Shown here piece after piece: positions 41,725 through 53,245 of a stretch of 64,000 nt of DNA (the stretch's first letter is position 1; each line of letters starts with the position of its first letter). The stretch lies in NCBI GenBank assembly GCA_021234155.1, contig JAJEKV010000002.1, forward strand, positions 33,683,123 to 33,747,122, in the 5' to 3' direction. The stretch comes from Isoetes taiwanensis. Lineage: Eukaryota > Streptophyta > Lycopodiopsida > Isoetales > Isoetaceae. The position numbers and the translations under genes are program-made. A model generated the notes under the pieces. The model was not told the DNA's origin and did no database searches. It saw nothing but the letters and a program-made list of their open reading frames with translations.

Positions 41725-44700
41725 CGGGCTGCCCCGACGGTTCTAATGCTAACCTTTTGACCTAAACCTTCTCCGAAAATTCCGAAAATTGGGTCGTGTG
41801 CTGGAGATGAATTAGGGATCCAGCTGGCAAAAAATCAGAATTTATTTTCGTGCAATGCATTAATTACGAATTTATGAGTGTGTTGCCACTGCAAAAGCGC
41901 CCCCCGACTTCTAATTGCCACATCGGGAGGAGGACAGGTCCAAACTCCGTTCCGTCAGTTCCCCTTGCTATGCGTTCTCGGCCGCGACTTCGGGCGTTTC
42001 CAAGCACAGCAGACCCGGGACTCGGCCCCCAAAACGTAAACCCTTCTAGAGCGGCAACCCGCGGGGTTTCGTTTGAGGCCCTCTCCCTTGTCGGTTCGGT
42101 AGGGACCTTGCGGCGTGTCTTGAAGTGGAGTTGGGGTGTTGGCCTTGAGGCTGACCCTAAAATCCCCCCCGGAGCTGCTTGCCCCAAATTTCCTCTCCCC
42201 AAGGCCACGGGGACCCGGGGCGGGCGACCTCCCCTCTCGAATCGCGATCCGCTCTGCCAATGGACTCGAGCGTCGACATTGCCACGGGGACCAAGTTCCG
42301 TGGCCAGAAGACCACCCGACCTTCAAAAAGAAAGCGCCAAAGTAGCTCACTTCCATCACACTCGTAGTCAATTGGCCCTGGATGTGGATCGCGGGATATC
42401 TTGTCGTGGAGGGCGTGAGTGTTTCCTTCTTTTGCAAAACCGACCGTGTAACTTGCCCCTAGGGTAATTTCGCCATTCGGACGATTTGGCGGGGGTCGAT
42501 TTGCCATTCGAACCTCCCGGTGCCCGAACGACAAAACAGTCACGGTTTCTACAAAGTAGACATCGGGGCGCCAGCGGTTTGACAAGTTCTCCCGGACCCG
42601 ATCTGGAATCTTTTGGGCCTTCCCAAGAGGGGCCCCTGAGCGGAGGATCCAACGGTCGGATAGGAACCGGGGCTCCGGGAGGGTGGTCATTAGCGTGCAG
42701 CCCCGGGGAGCCGGCCGGAAAGGGCTGCCTCGGGAACTTTTTGGATCCCGCCTCACGGGGTCCTGACTCTCCCCTCTTGTGAGGGATCCCCAAGGTCCCG
42801 GCCTCGTTTGACTTGGGGAAGGGTGCCAGCTTCGGTTGCCTGCAACGGGCTGCCCCGACCGTTCTAATGCTAACCCTTTGACCTAGACCTTCTCAGAAAA
42901 TTTCGAAAAAATTGGGCGTGTCTTGGAGATGAATTAGGGATCAGCCGGCAAAAATGGAATTTATTTTAGTGCAATGCATTAATTGCGAATTCTGAATGTC
43001 TTGCCAGCTTTGCAAAAGCCCCCCCTACTTCTACTTGCCACATCGGAGGAGGACAGGCCCAAACTCCGCTCCGTCAGTTCCCCTTGCTCCGTATTCTCCG
43101 GGCTGCTTTGCTTCTCGGCCAGGTCCCAAGTGCAGCGGACCAGGACTCGGCCCCAAAGCGCAAACTCTTCTAGAGCACGGCAGCCCACCGGGGTTTTACG
43201 TTTGGAGGCCCTCTCCTTGTCGGTCGGCCCGGGACCTTCTTGTAGTGTCTTGAAGTGGAGTTGGGGTGTTGGCCTTGAGCCTTGGACCCTAAAATCCCTC
43301 CGGAAAGGCTGCTTGCCCCAAATTTCCTCTCCCAAGGCCACGGGGGCGGGACGGGCGACCTCCCCTCTCGAGGAATCGCGATCACGGCTCGCCAATGGAC
43401 TCGAGCGTCGACATTGCCACGGGGACCAAGTTCCGGTGGCGAGAAGACCACCCGACCTCCAAGAAGCGCCAAAGTAGCTCACTTCCATCACACTCGTAGT
43501 CAATTGGCCTAGGATGTGGATCGGGGATCTTGTCGTGGAGGCGTGAGTGTTTCCTTCTTTTTGCAAAACCGGCCGTGTAACTTGCTCCCTAGGGTAATTT
43601 AGCCATTCCGGACGATTTGGCGGTCGATTTTTTGCCATTAGAACCTCCCGGTGCGAGCGACAAAACAGTCACGGTTTCTACAAAGTAGACATCCGGGGAT
43701 GCCCAGCGGTTTGACAAGTTCTCCGGACCCGATCTGGAATCTTTTGGGCCTTCGAAGAGGGGCCCTGAGCGGAGGATCAACGGTCGGATAGGGAACCGGG
43801 CTCCGGGGAGGGTGGTCATTAAGCGTCTGCACCCAGGGGGCGGCTGCCGGGAAGGGCTGCCTCGGGAACTTTTTGGATCCCGCCTCACGGGGTCCGGACT
43901 CTCCCCTCTTGTGAGGGATCCACACAAGGTCCCGGCCTCGTTTGACTTGGGAAGGGTGCCAGGCTTCGGTTGCCACCGCAGCGGGCTGCCCGACCCGTTC
44001 TAATGCTAACCCTTTGACCTAGACCTTCTCAGAAAATTCCGAAATTGGGCGTGTCTTTGGAGATGAATTAGGGATCCAACCGGCAAAAATCGAATTTATT
44101 TTAGTGCAATGCATTAATTGCGAATTCTGAATGTCTTGCCAGCGCAAAAGCCCCCCGACTTCTACTTGCCACATCGGGGAGGAGGACGGGCCCAAACTCC
44201 GCTCCGTCAGTTCCCCTTGCTCCGTATTCTCCGGCTTTGCTTCTTCGGCCGGGTCCCAAGTGCAGCAGACCGGGGACTCGGCCCCAAAAACGCAAACCCT
44301 TCTAGAGCACGGCAGCCCCACGGGGTTTTGCGTTTGGAGGCCCTCTCCTTGTCGGTCAGTAGGGACCTTCTTGCGGGTGTCTTGAAGTGGAGTTGGGGTG
44401 TTGGCCTTGAGGCCTTGGACCCTAAAATCCCTCCGGAGCTGCTTGCCCCTAATTTCCTCTCCCCAAGGCCACGGGGGCCGGACGGGGCGACCTCCCCTCT
44501 CGGAGAATGCGATCTGGCTCTGCCAATGGACTCGAGCGTCGACATTGCCACGGGGACCAAGTTCCGTGGCCAGAAGACCACCCGACCTCCAAGAAGCGCC
44601 AAAGTAGCTCACTTCCATCACACTTTCGTAGTCAATTGGCCTAGGATGTGGATCGCGGATCTCTTGTCGTGGAGGCGTGAGTGTTTCCTTCTTTTGCAAA

Positions 44701-47700
44701 ACCAGCCGTGTAACTTGCTCCCTAGGGTAATTTAAGCCATTCGGACGATTTGGCGGGGTCGATTTGCCATTCCAACCTCCCGGTGCCCAGAACAACAAAA
44801 GCAGTCTTGGTTTCTACAAAGCCGGAGCATCCGGGGCCCCGCGGTTTGACAAGTTCTCCGGGCCCGTCTGGAATCTTTTGGGCCTTCCCAAGAGGGGCCC
44901 ATGAGCGGAGGATCCAGCGGTCCGGATAGGGGAGCAGGGCTCGGGAGGGTGGTCATTAAGCGTGCAGCCCACGGGGGCGCCCGGGGAAGGGCTGCCTCGG
45001 GGAACTTTTGGATCCGCCTCACGGGGTCCGGGACTCTCCCCCTCTTGTGAGGATCCACCTGCAAGGTCCTGGCCTCGTTTGACTTGGGGAAGGGTGCCAG
45101 CTTCGGTTGCCTACACGGGCTCCCCCACCGTTCTAATGCTAACCCTTTGACCTAGACCTTCTCAGAAAATTCCGAAAATTGGGCGTGTCTTTGGAGATGA
45201 ATTAGGGATCGGTAGGCAAAAAATCGGAATTTATTTTCGTGCAATGCATTAATTGCGAATTCTGAATGTCTTGCCATTTGGAAAAGCGCCCCCAGGCTTC
45301 TACTTGCCACATCGGGAGGAGGGCGGGCCCAAACTCCGCTCCGTCGGTTCCCCTTGCTCCGTATTCTCATTTTGCTGCTTCTCGGCCGGGTCCCAAGTGC
45401 AGCAGACTAGGACTCGGCCCCAAAGCGCAAACCCTTCTAGAGCACGGCAGCCCACGGGGTTTACGTTTGGAGGCCCTCTCCTTGTCGGTTGGCGGGACCT
45501 TGGCAGGTGTCTTGAAGTGGAGTTGGGGTGTTGGCCTTGAGGCCGGACCCTAAAATCCCTCCGGAAGCTGCTTGCCCCAAATTTCCTCTCCCCAAGGCCA
45601 CGGGGGCGGACCGAGGCGACCTCCCCTCTCGGGAATCGCGATGCAGCTCGCCAATGGACTCGAGCGTCGACATTGCCACGGGGACCAAGTTCCGTGGCGA
45701 GAAGACCACCGAACTCCAAGAAGCCAAAGTAGCTCACTTCCATCACACTCGTAGTCAATTGGCCTAGGATGTGGATGCGGGATCTTGTCGTGGAGGCGTG
45801 AGTGTTTCTTCCTTTTGCAAAACCGGCCGGTGTAACTTGTTCCCTAGGGTAATTTAAGCCATTCCGGACAATTTGGCGGGGGTCGATTTGCCATTCGGAG
45901 CCTCCTCGGTGCCCAGAGCGACAAAAGCAGTCGCGGTTTCTACAAAGGGCAGCCATCGGGCCCAGCGGTTTGACAAGTTCTCCCGGGCCGTCACGGAATC
46001 TTTTGGGCCTTCGAAGAGGGGCCCATGAGCGGAGGATCAGCGGTCGGATAGGGGCAGGGCTCGGGGAGGGTGGTCATTAGCGTGCGGCCCGGGGGCGCCG
46101 CCGAGGAAGGGCTGCCTGGGGAACTTTTGGATCCCGCCTCACGGGGTCAGGACTCTCCCCTCTTGTGAGGGATCCCTGCAGGTCCTGGCCTCGTTTGACT
46201 TGGGGAAGGGTGCCCGGCTTGGTTGCTCACCCAGCGGGCTCCCCGGCCCAGTTCTAATGCTAACCCTTTGACCTAGACCTTCTCAGAAAATTCCGAAAAT
46301 TGGGCCGTGTCTTTGGAGATGAATTAGGGATCCAACCCGGCAAAAATGAATTTATTTTAGATTGCAATGCATTAATTGCGAATTCTGAATGTCTTGCCAG
46401 CTGCAAAGCGCCCCCACGACTTCTACTTGCCACATCGGGAGGAGGGCGGGCCCAAACTCGCTCGTCCCGTTCCCCTTGCTCAGGTATTCTCGGCTGCTTG
46501 CTTCTTCGGCCGGTCCCAAGTGCAGCAGAACCCGGGACTCGGCCCCAAAGCATAAACCCTTCTAGAGCACGGCAGCCCACGGGGTTTACGTTTGAGGCCC
46601 CCTCTCCTTGTCGGTTCGGCCGGGACCTTGGGTGTCTTGAAGTGGAGTTGGGGTGTTGGCCTTGGCCTTGGACCTAAAATCCCTCAGGAAGCTGCTTGCC
46701 CCAAATTTCCTCTCCCAAGGCCACGGGGGCCGGACGGGCGACCTCCCCTCTCTCCGGACTCGCGATGGCTCCTGCCAATGGACTCGAAACGTCGACATTG
46801 CCACAGGGGACCAAGTTCCGTGGCCAGAAGACCACCCGAACTCAAGAAGCACCAAAGTAGCTCACTTCCATCACACTTTCGTAGTCAATTGGCCTAGGAT
46901 GTGGATCTCGGGATCTTGTCGTGGAGGCGTGAGTGTTTCTTCCTTTTTGCAAAACCGGCCAGGTGTAACTTGCTCCCTAGGGTAATTTAAGCCATTCCGA
47001 CGATTTGGCGGTCGATTTGCCATTCCGAGCCTCCCCAGGTGCGAACGACAAAAGCAGTCTTTTGTTTCTACAAAGTGACATCGGGGCGCCCGTGGTTTGA
47101 CAAGTTCTCCGGGACCGTCTGGAATCTTTTGGGCCTTCGAAGAGGGGCCCATGAGCGGAGGATCAGCGGTGGGATAGGGGAACCGGCTCGGGAGGGTGGT
47201 CATTAGCGTGCAGCCCAGGGGGCGGCGGGAAGGGGCTGCCTCGGGGAACTTTTTGGATCCCGCCTCACGGGGTCCCACTCTCCCCCTCTTGTGAGGATCC
47301 CTGCAAGGTCCTGGCCTCGTTTGACTTGGGGAAGGGTGCCAGGCTCGGTTGCCACCACCTGCGGGCTCCCCGACCGTTCTAATGCTAACCCTTTGACCTA
47401 GACCTTCTCAGAAAATTCGAAAATTGGGCGTGTCTTTGGAGATGAATTAGGGATCAGCCGGCAAAAATGCGAATTTATTTTAGGTGCAATGCATTAATTG
47501 CGAATTCTGAATGTCTTGCCAGCTTTGCAAAAGCCCCCCGACTTCTACTTGCCACATCGGGAGGAGGACAGGCCCAAACTCAAAAACGTCAGTTCCCCTT
47601 GCTCCGTATTCTGTTTCAGCTTCCGGCCAAGTCCCAAGTGCAGCAGGGCCGGGACTCGGCCCCAAAGCGCCAACCCTTCTAGAGCACGGCAGCCCACGGG

Positions 47701-50700
47701 GTTTCGTTTGGGAGGCCCTCTCCTTGTCGGGTTCGGCGGGACCTTGCCCGTGTCTTGAAGTGGAGTTGGGGTGTTGGCCTTGAGCCCGGACCCTAAAATC
47801 CCTCTCCGGGCTGCTTGCCCCAAATTTCCTCTCCCCAAGGCCACGGGGGCCGGGCCCAGGCGACCTCCCCTCTCGAAATCACGATGATCGGCTCTGCCAA
47901 TGGACTCGAAAACGTCGACATTGCCACGGGGACCAAGTTCCGTGGCGGAAGACCACCCGAACTCCAAGAAGCGCCAAAGTAGCTCACTTCCATCACACTT
48001 TCGTAGTCAATTGGCCTAGGATGTGGATGCGGGATCTTGTCGTGGAGGCGTGAGTGTTTCCTTCTTTTGCAAAACCGGCCAGGTGTAACTTGCTCCCTAG
48101 GGTAATTTAGCCATTCGGACGATTTGGCGGGGTCGATTTGCCATTAGAGCCTCCCGGTGCCCGACGACAAAGCAGTCTGCGGTTTCTACAAAGTAGACAT
48201 CGGGGCGCCCAGCGGTTTTTGACAAGTTCTCCCGGACCGATCTGGAATCTTTTGGGCCTTCCCGAAGAGGGGCCCATGAGCGGAGGATCCAGCGGTCGGA
48301 TAGGGGAGGCAGGGCTCGGGGAGGGTGGTCATTAGCGTGCAGCCCGGGGGCTTTGCCGGGGAAGGGCTGCCTCGGGGAACTTTTGGATCCCAGCCTCACG
48401 GGGTCAGGACTCTCCCCTCTTGTGAGGGATCCCACGCAAGGTCCTGGCCTCGTTTGACTTGGGGAAGGGTGCCAGCTCGGTTGCCACAGCGGGCTGCCCC
48501 GGCCGTTCTAATGCTAACCCTTTGACCTAGACCTTCTCAGAAAATTCCAAAATTGGGCCGTGTCTTTGGAGATGAATTAGGGATCCAGCCCGGCAAAAAA
48601 TCGAATTTATTTTAGGTGCAATGCATTAATTGCGAATTTCACGAATGTCTTGCCCTTTGCAAAAGCCCCCCCGACTTCTACTTGCCACATCGGAGGAGGA
48701 CAGGCCCAAACTCCGCTCCGTCGAGTTCCCCTTGCTCCGTATTCTCCGGCTGCTGCTTCTCGGCCAGGTCCCAAGTGCAACAAACCGGGACTCGGCCCCA
48801 AAGCGCAAACCCTTCTAGAGCACGGCAGCCCACGGGGTTTCGTTTGGGAGGCCCTCTCCTTGTCGGTCGGTAGGGACCTTGGCCCGTGTCTTGAAGTGGA
48901 GTTGGGGTGTTGGCCTTGAGCGGACCCCTAAAATCCCTCCGGGAGCTGCTTGCCCAAATTTCCTCTCCCCAAGGCCACAGGGGCGGGGCGGGCGACCTCC
49001 CCTCTCGAAATCGCGATCGGCTCGCCAATGGACTCGAGCGTCGACATTGCCACGGGGACCAAGTTAAAGTGGCCGAAGACCACCCGAACTCCAAGAAGCG
49101 CCAAAGTAGCTCACTTCCATCACACTTTCGTAGTCAATTGGCCTAGGATGTGGATCGCGGGATCTTTGTCGTGGAGCGTGAGTGTTTCTTTCTTTTACAA
49201 AACCGGCCAGGTGTAACTTGTTCCCTAGGGTAATTTAGCCATTCGGACAATTTGGCGGGGTCGATTTGCCATTCGAACCTCCCGGTGCCCGACGACAAAA
49301 GCAGTCTTTGTTTCTACAAAGTAGACATCCGGGGCGCCCAGCGGTTTGACAAGTTCTCGGGGCCGATCTGGAATCTTTTGGGCCTTCGAAGAGGGGCCCA
49401 TGAGCGGAGGATCAGCGGTCGGATAGAGGCAGGGCTCGGGAGGGGTGGTCATTAGCGTGCGGCCCGGGGCCCGGCCGGGGAAGGGCTGCCTCGGGAACTT
49501 TTTTGATCCGCCTCACGGGGTCGGGACTCTCCCCTCTTGTGAGGGATCCACGCAAGGTCCTGGCCTCGTTTGACTTGGGGAAGGGTGCCAGCTCGGTTGC
49601 CTGAGCGGGCTCCCCGAGCCGTTCTAATGCTAACCCTTTGACCTAGACCTTCTCCTAAAATTCCGAAAAATTGGGCGTGTCTTTGGAGATGAATTAGGGA
49701 TCAAAAGGTGGCAAAAAATCGAATTTATTTTTAGTGCAATGCATTAATTGCGAATTCTGAATGTCTTGCCAGCTTTACAAAAAGCCCCCGACTTCTACTT
49801 GCCACATCGGAGGAGGGCAGGCCCAAACTCCGCTCCGTCAGTTCCCCTTGCTCCGTATTCTCGGCTGCTTTGCTTCTCGGCGAGGTCCCAAGTGCAGCAG
49901 AGACGGGGACTTCGGCCCCCAAAGCGGAAACCCTTCTAGAGCACGGCAACCCACGGGGTTTCGTTTGGAGCCCTCTCCTTGTCCGGTCGGCCGGGACCTT
50001 GCCTTGCCCGTGTCTTGAAGTGGAGTTGGGGTGTTGGCCTTGACCTTGGACCCTAAAATCCCTCCGGGCTACTTGCCCCAAATTTCCTCTCCCCAAGGCC
50101 ACGGGGGCCGGACCCAGGCGACCTCCCCTCTCTGGACTCGCGATCGGCTCTGCCAATGGACTCGAGAACGTCGACATTGCCACGGGGACCAAGTTCCAGT
50201 GGCGGAAGACCACCCGAACTCCAAAGCACCAAAGTAGCTCACTTCCATCACACTTTCGTAGTCAATTGGCCTAGGATGTGGATCGCGGGATCTTGTCGTG
50301 GAGGCGTGAGTGTTTCCTTCTTTTGCAAAACCCGTAGTGTAACTTGCTCCCTAGGGTAATTTAGCCATTCGGACGATTTGGCGGGGTCGATTTGCCATTC
50401 GGACCTCCCGGTGCCGAGCGACAAAACAGTCTTGGTTTCTACAAAGGCCCAGGCATCCGGGATGCCCAGGGTTTGACAAGTTCTCCGGACCGATCACGGA
50501 ATCTTTTGGGCCTTCGAAGGGGGGCCTGAGCGGAGGATCAGCGGTCGGATAGGGGCAGGGCTCAGGGGAGGGTGGTCATTAAGCGTGCAGCCGGGGGCGG
50601 TTGCCCGGGGAAGGGCTGCCTGGGGAACTTTTGGATCCAGCCTCACGGGGTCGGGACTCTCCCCTCTTGTGAGGGATCCACAAGGTCCTGGCCTCGTTTG

Positions 50701-53145
50701 ACTTGGGGAAGGGTGCCAGCTCGGTTGCCACCAGCGGGCTGCCCAGGCCGTTCTAATGCTAACCCTTTGACCTAGACCTTCTCAGAAAATTCCGAAAAAT
50801 TGGGCCGTGTCTTTGGAGATGAATTAGGGATCAGTAGGCAAAAAATGAATTTATTTTAGGTGCAATGCATTAATTGCGAATTCTGAATGTCTTGCCACTT
50901 TGCAAAAGCGCCCCAGACTTCTACTTGCCACATGGGGAGGAGGACAGGCCCAAACTCAATCCGTCGGTTCCCCTTGCTCCGTATTCTCGCTGCTTTGCTT
51001 CTCGGCCAGTCCCAAGTGCAGCAGACCCGGGGACTCGGCCCCCAAAGCATAAACCCTTCTAGAGCACGGCAGCCCACGGGGTTTACGTTTGAGGCCCTCT
51101 CCTTGTCCGGTCGGTAGGGACCTTGCTTGCCGTGTCTTGAAGATGAGTTGGGGTGTTGGCCGCGAGCCAGCGGACCCTAAAATCCCTCCGGGCTGCTTGC
51201 CCCAAATTTCCTCTCCCAAGGCCACGGGGGCCGGGCCAGGCGACCTCCCTCTCGAGAATCGCGATGCGGCTCTGCCAATGGACTCGAGCGTCGACATTGC
51301 CACGGGGACCAAGTTAAAAGTGGCGGAAGACCACCCGAACTCAAAAGCCAAAGTAGCTCACTTCCATCACACTTTCGTAGTCAATTGGCCTAGGATGTGG
51401 ATGCGGGGGATCTTGTCGTGGAGGCGTGAGTGTTTCTTTCTTTTTAAAAAACCGGCCGTGTAACTTGCTCCCTAGGGTAATTTAGCCATTCGGGACGATT
51501 TGGCGGGGGTCGATTTGCCATTCGGACCTCCCGGTGCCCGAACGACAAAGCAGTCTGCGGTTTCTACAAAGTAGACATCCGGGGCGCCCAGCGGTTTGAC
51601 AAGTTCTCGGACCCGATCACGGAATCTTTTGGGCCTTCAGAAGAGGGGCCATGAGCGGAGGATCAGCGGTCCGGATAGGGGAACAGGGCTCAGGGAGGGT
51701 GGTCATTAGCGTGCGACCCGGGGGCTTGGCTGCGGGGAAGGGCTGCCTGGGGAACTTTTGGATCCAGCCTCACGGGGTCAGGACTCTCCCCTCTTGTGAG
51801 GGATCCTGCAAGGTCTGGCCTCGTTTGACTTGGGGAAGGGTGCCAGCTTCGGTTGCCTACTTGCGGGCTCCCGGCCGTTCTAATGCTAACCCTTTGACCT
51901 AGACCTTCTCAGAAAATTCGAAAATTTGGGTGTCTTTGGAGATGAATTAGGGATCCGGCCGGCAAAAAAATCGAATTTATTTTCGTGCAATGCATTAATT
52001 ACGAATTCACGAATGTCTTGCCCTTTGCAAAAGCCCCAGGCTTCTACTTGCCACATCGGGGAGGAGGGCGGGCCCAAACTCCGCTCCGTCGTTCCCCTTG
52101 CTCCGTATTCTCGGCTGCTTTGCTTCTCGGCCAGGTCCCAAGTGCAGCAGACCGGGGACTCGGCCCCCCCCAAAGCATAAACCCTTCTAGAGCACGGCAA
52201 CCCACGGGGTTTTCACGTTTGGGAGGCCCTCTCCTTGTCGGTCGGTAGGGACCTTGGCCCGTGTCTTGAAGTGGAGTTGGGGTGTTGGCCTTGAGGCCTT
52301 GACCCTAAAATCCCTCCGGGAAGGCTGCTTGCCCCAAATTTCCTCTCCCCAAGGCCACAGGGGACGGGGCCAGGCGACCTCCCCCTCTCGGAATCGCGAT
52401 CTGGCTCTGCCAATGGACTCGAGAGCGTCGACATTGCCACAGGGACCAAGTTAAAGTGGCGAGAAGACCACCCGAACTCCAAGAAGCCCAAAGTAGCTCA
52501 CTTCCATCACACTTTCGTAGTCAATTGGCCTAGGATGTGGATGCGGGGGGATCTTGTCGTGGAGGCGTGAGTGTTTCTTTCTTTTGCAAAACCGGAGAGT
52601 GTAACTTGTTCCCTAGGGTAATTTAAGCCATTCCGGACGATTTGGCGGGTCGATTTGCCATTAGAACCTCCCGGTGCCCGAGCGACAAAAGCAGTCGCGG
52701 TTTCTACAAAGGACATCCCGGGCCCAGCGGTTTGACAAGTTCTCCGGACCGATCTGGAATCTTTTGGGCCTTCGAAGAGGGCCCATGAGCGGAGGATCAA
52801 CGGTCGGATAGAGGCAGGGCTCAGGGAGGAGTGGTCATTAAGCGTCGCGACCGGGGGGCTGCCGAGGGGAAGAACTGCCTCGGGAACTTTTGGATCCAGC
52901 CTCACGGGGTCAGGACTCTCCCCTCTTGTGAGGGATCCTGCAAGGTCCTGGCCTCGTTTGACTTGGGGAAGGGTGCCAGCTTCGGTTGCCACCAGCAACG
53001 GGCTCCCCGAGCCGTTCTAATGCTAACCCTTTGACCTAGACCTTCTCGAAAATTCCGAAAATTGGGCGTGTGCTTGGAGATGAATTAGGGATCCAGCCCG
53101 GCAAAAAATCGAATTTATTTTAGTGCAATGCATTAATTGCGAATT
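41713..53145. repeat. Satellite array, ~1.13-kb units, 11 copies
   Basis: The anchor GTTCTAATGCTAACC(C) occurs at 41740, 42861, 43997, 45130, 46251, 47376, 48505, 49621, 50750, 51877 and 53014, so units are 1116-1137 bp. Units are GC-rich, all head to tail, and share long identical blocks (for example GTGCAATGCATTAATTGCGA and GGTCAATTGGCC-type segments). Differences are mostly 1-6 base indels or swaps at recurrent GC-rich spots. Frames inside (such as the SCxLCKSPP... series) recur but shift in nearly every unit, so it does not code for protein. The array starts inside a non-repeat flank at about 41713. Confidence 0.95.
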
Positions 53146-53245
53146 NNNNNNNNNNNNNNNNNNNNNNNNNNNNNNNNNNNNNNNNNNNNNNNNNNNNNNN
53201 NNNNNNNNNNNNNNNNNNNNNNNNNNNNNNNNNNNNNNNNNNNNN
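53146..53245. other. Assembly gap, 100 N
   Basis: Exactly 100 N. The flanks, ...TGCGAATT and CTGAATGTCTTG..., would be contiguous in the satellite unit (GAATTCTGAATG), so the gap falls in phase. The true amount of missing satellite is unknown. Confidence 0.98.
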
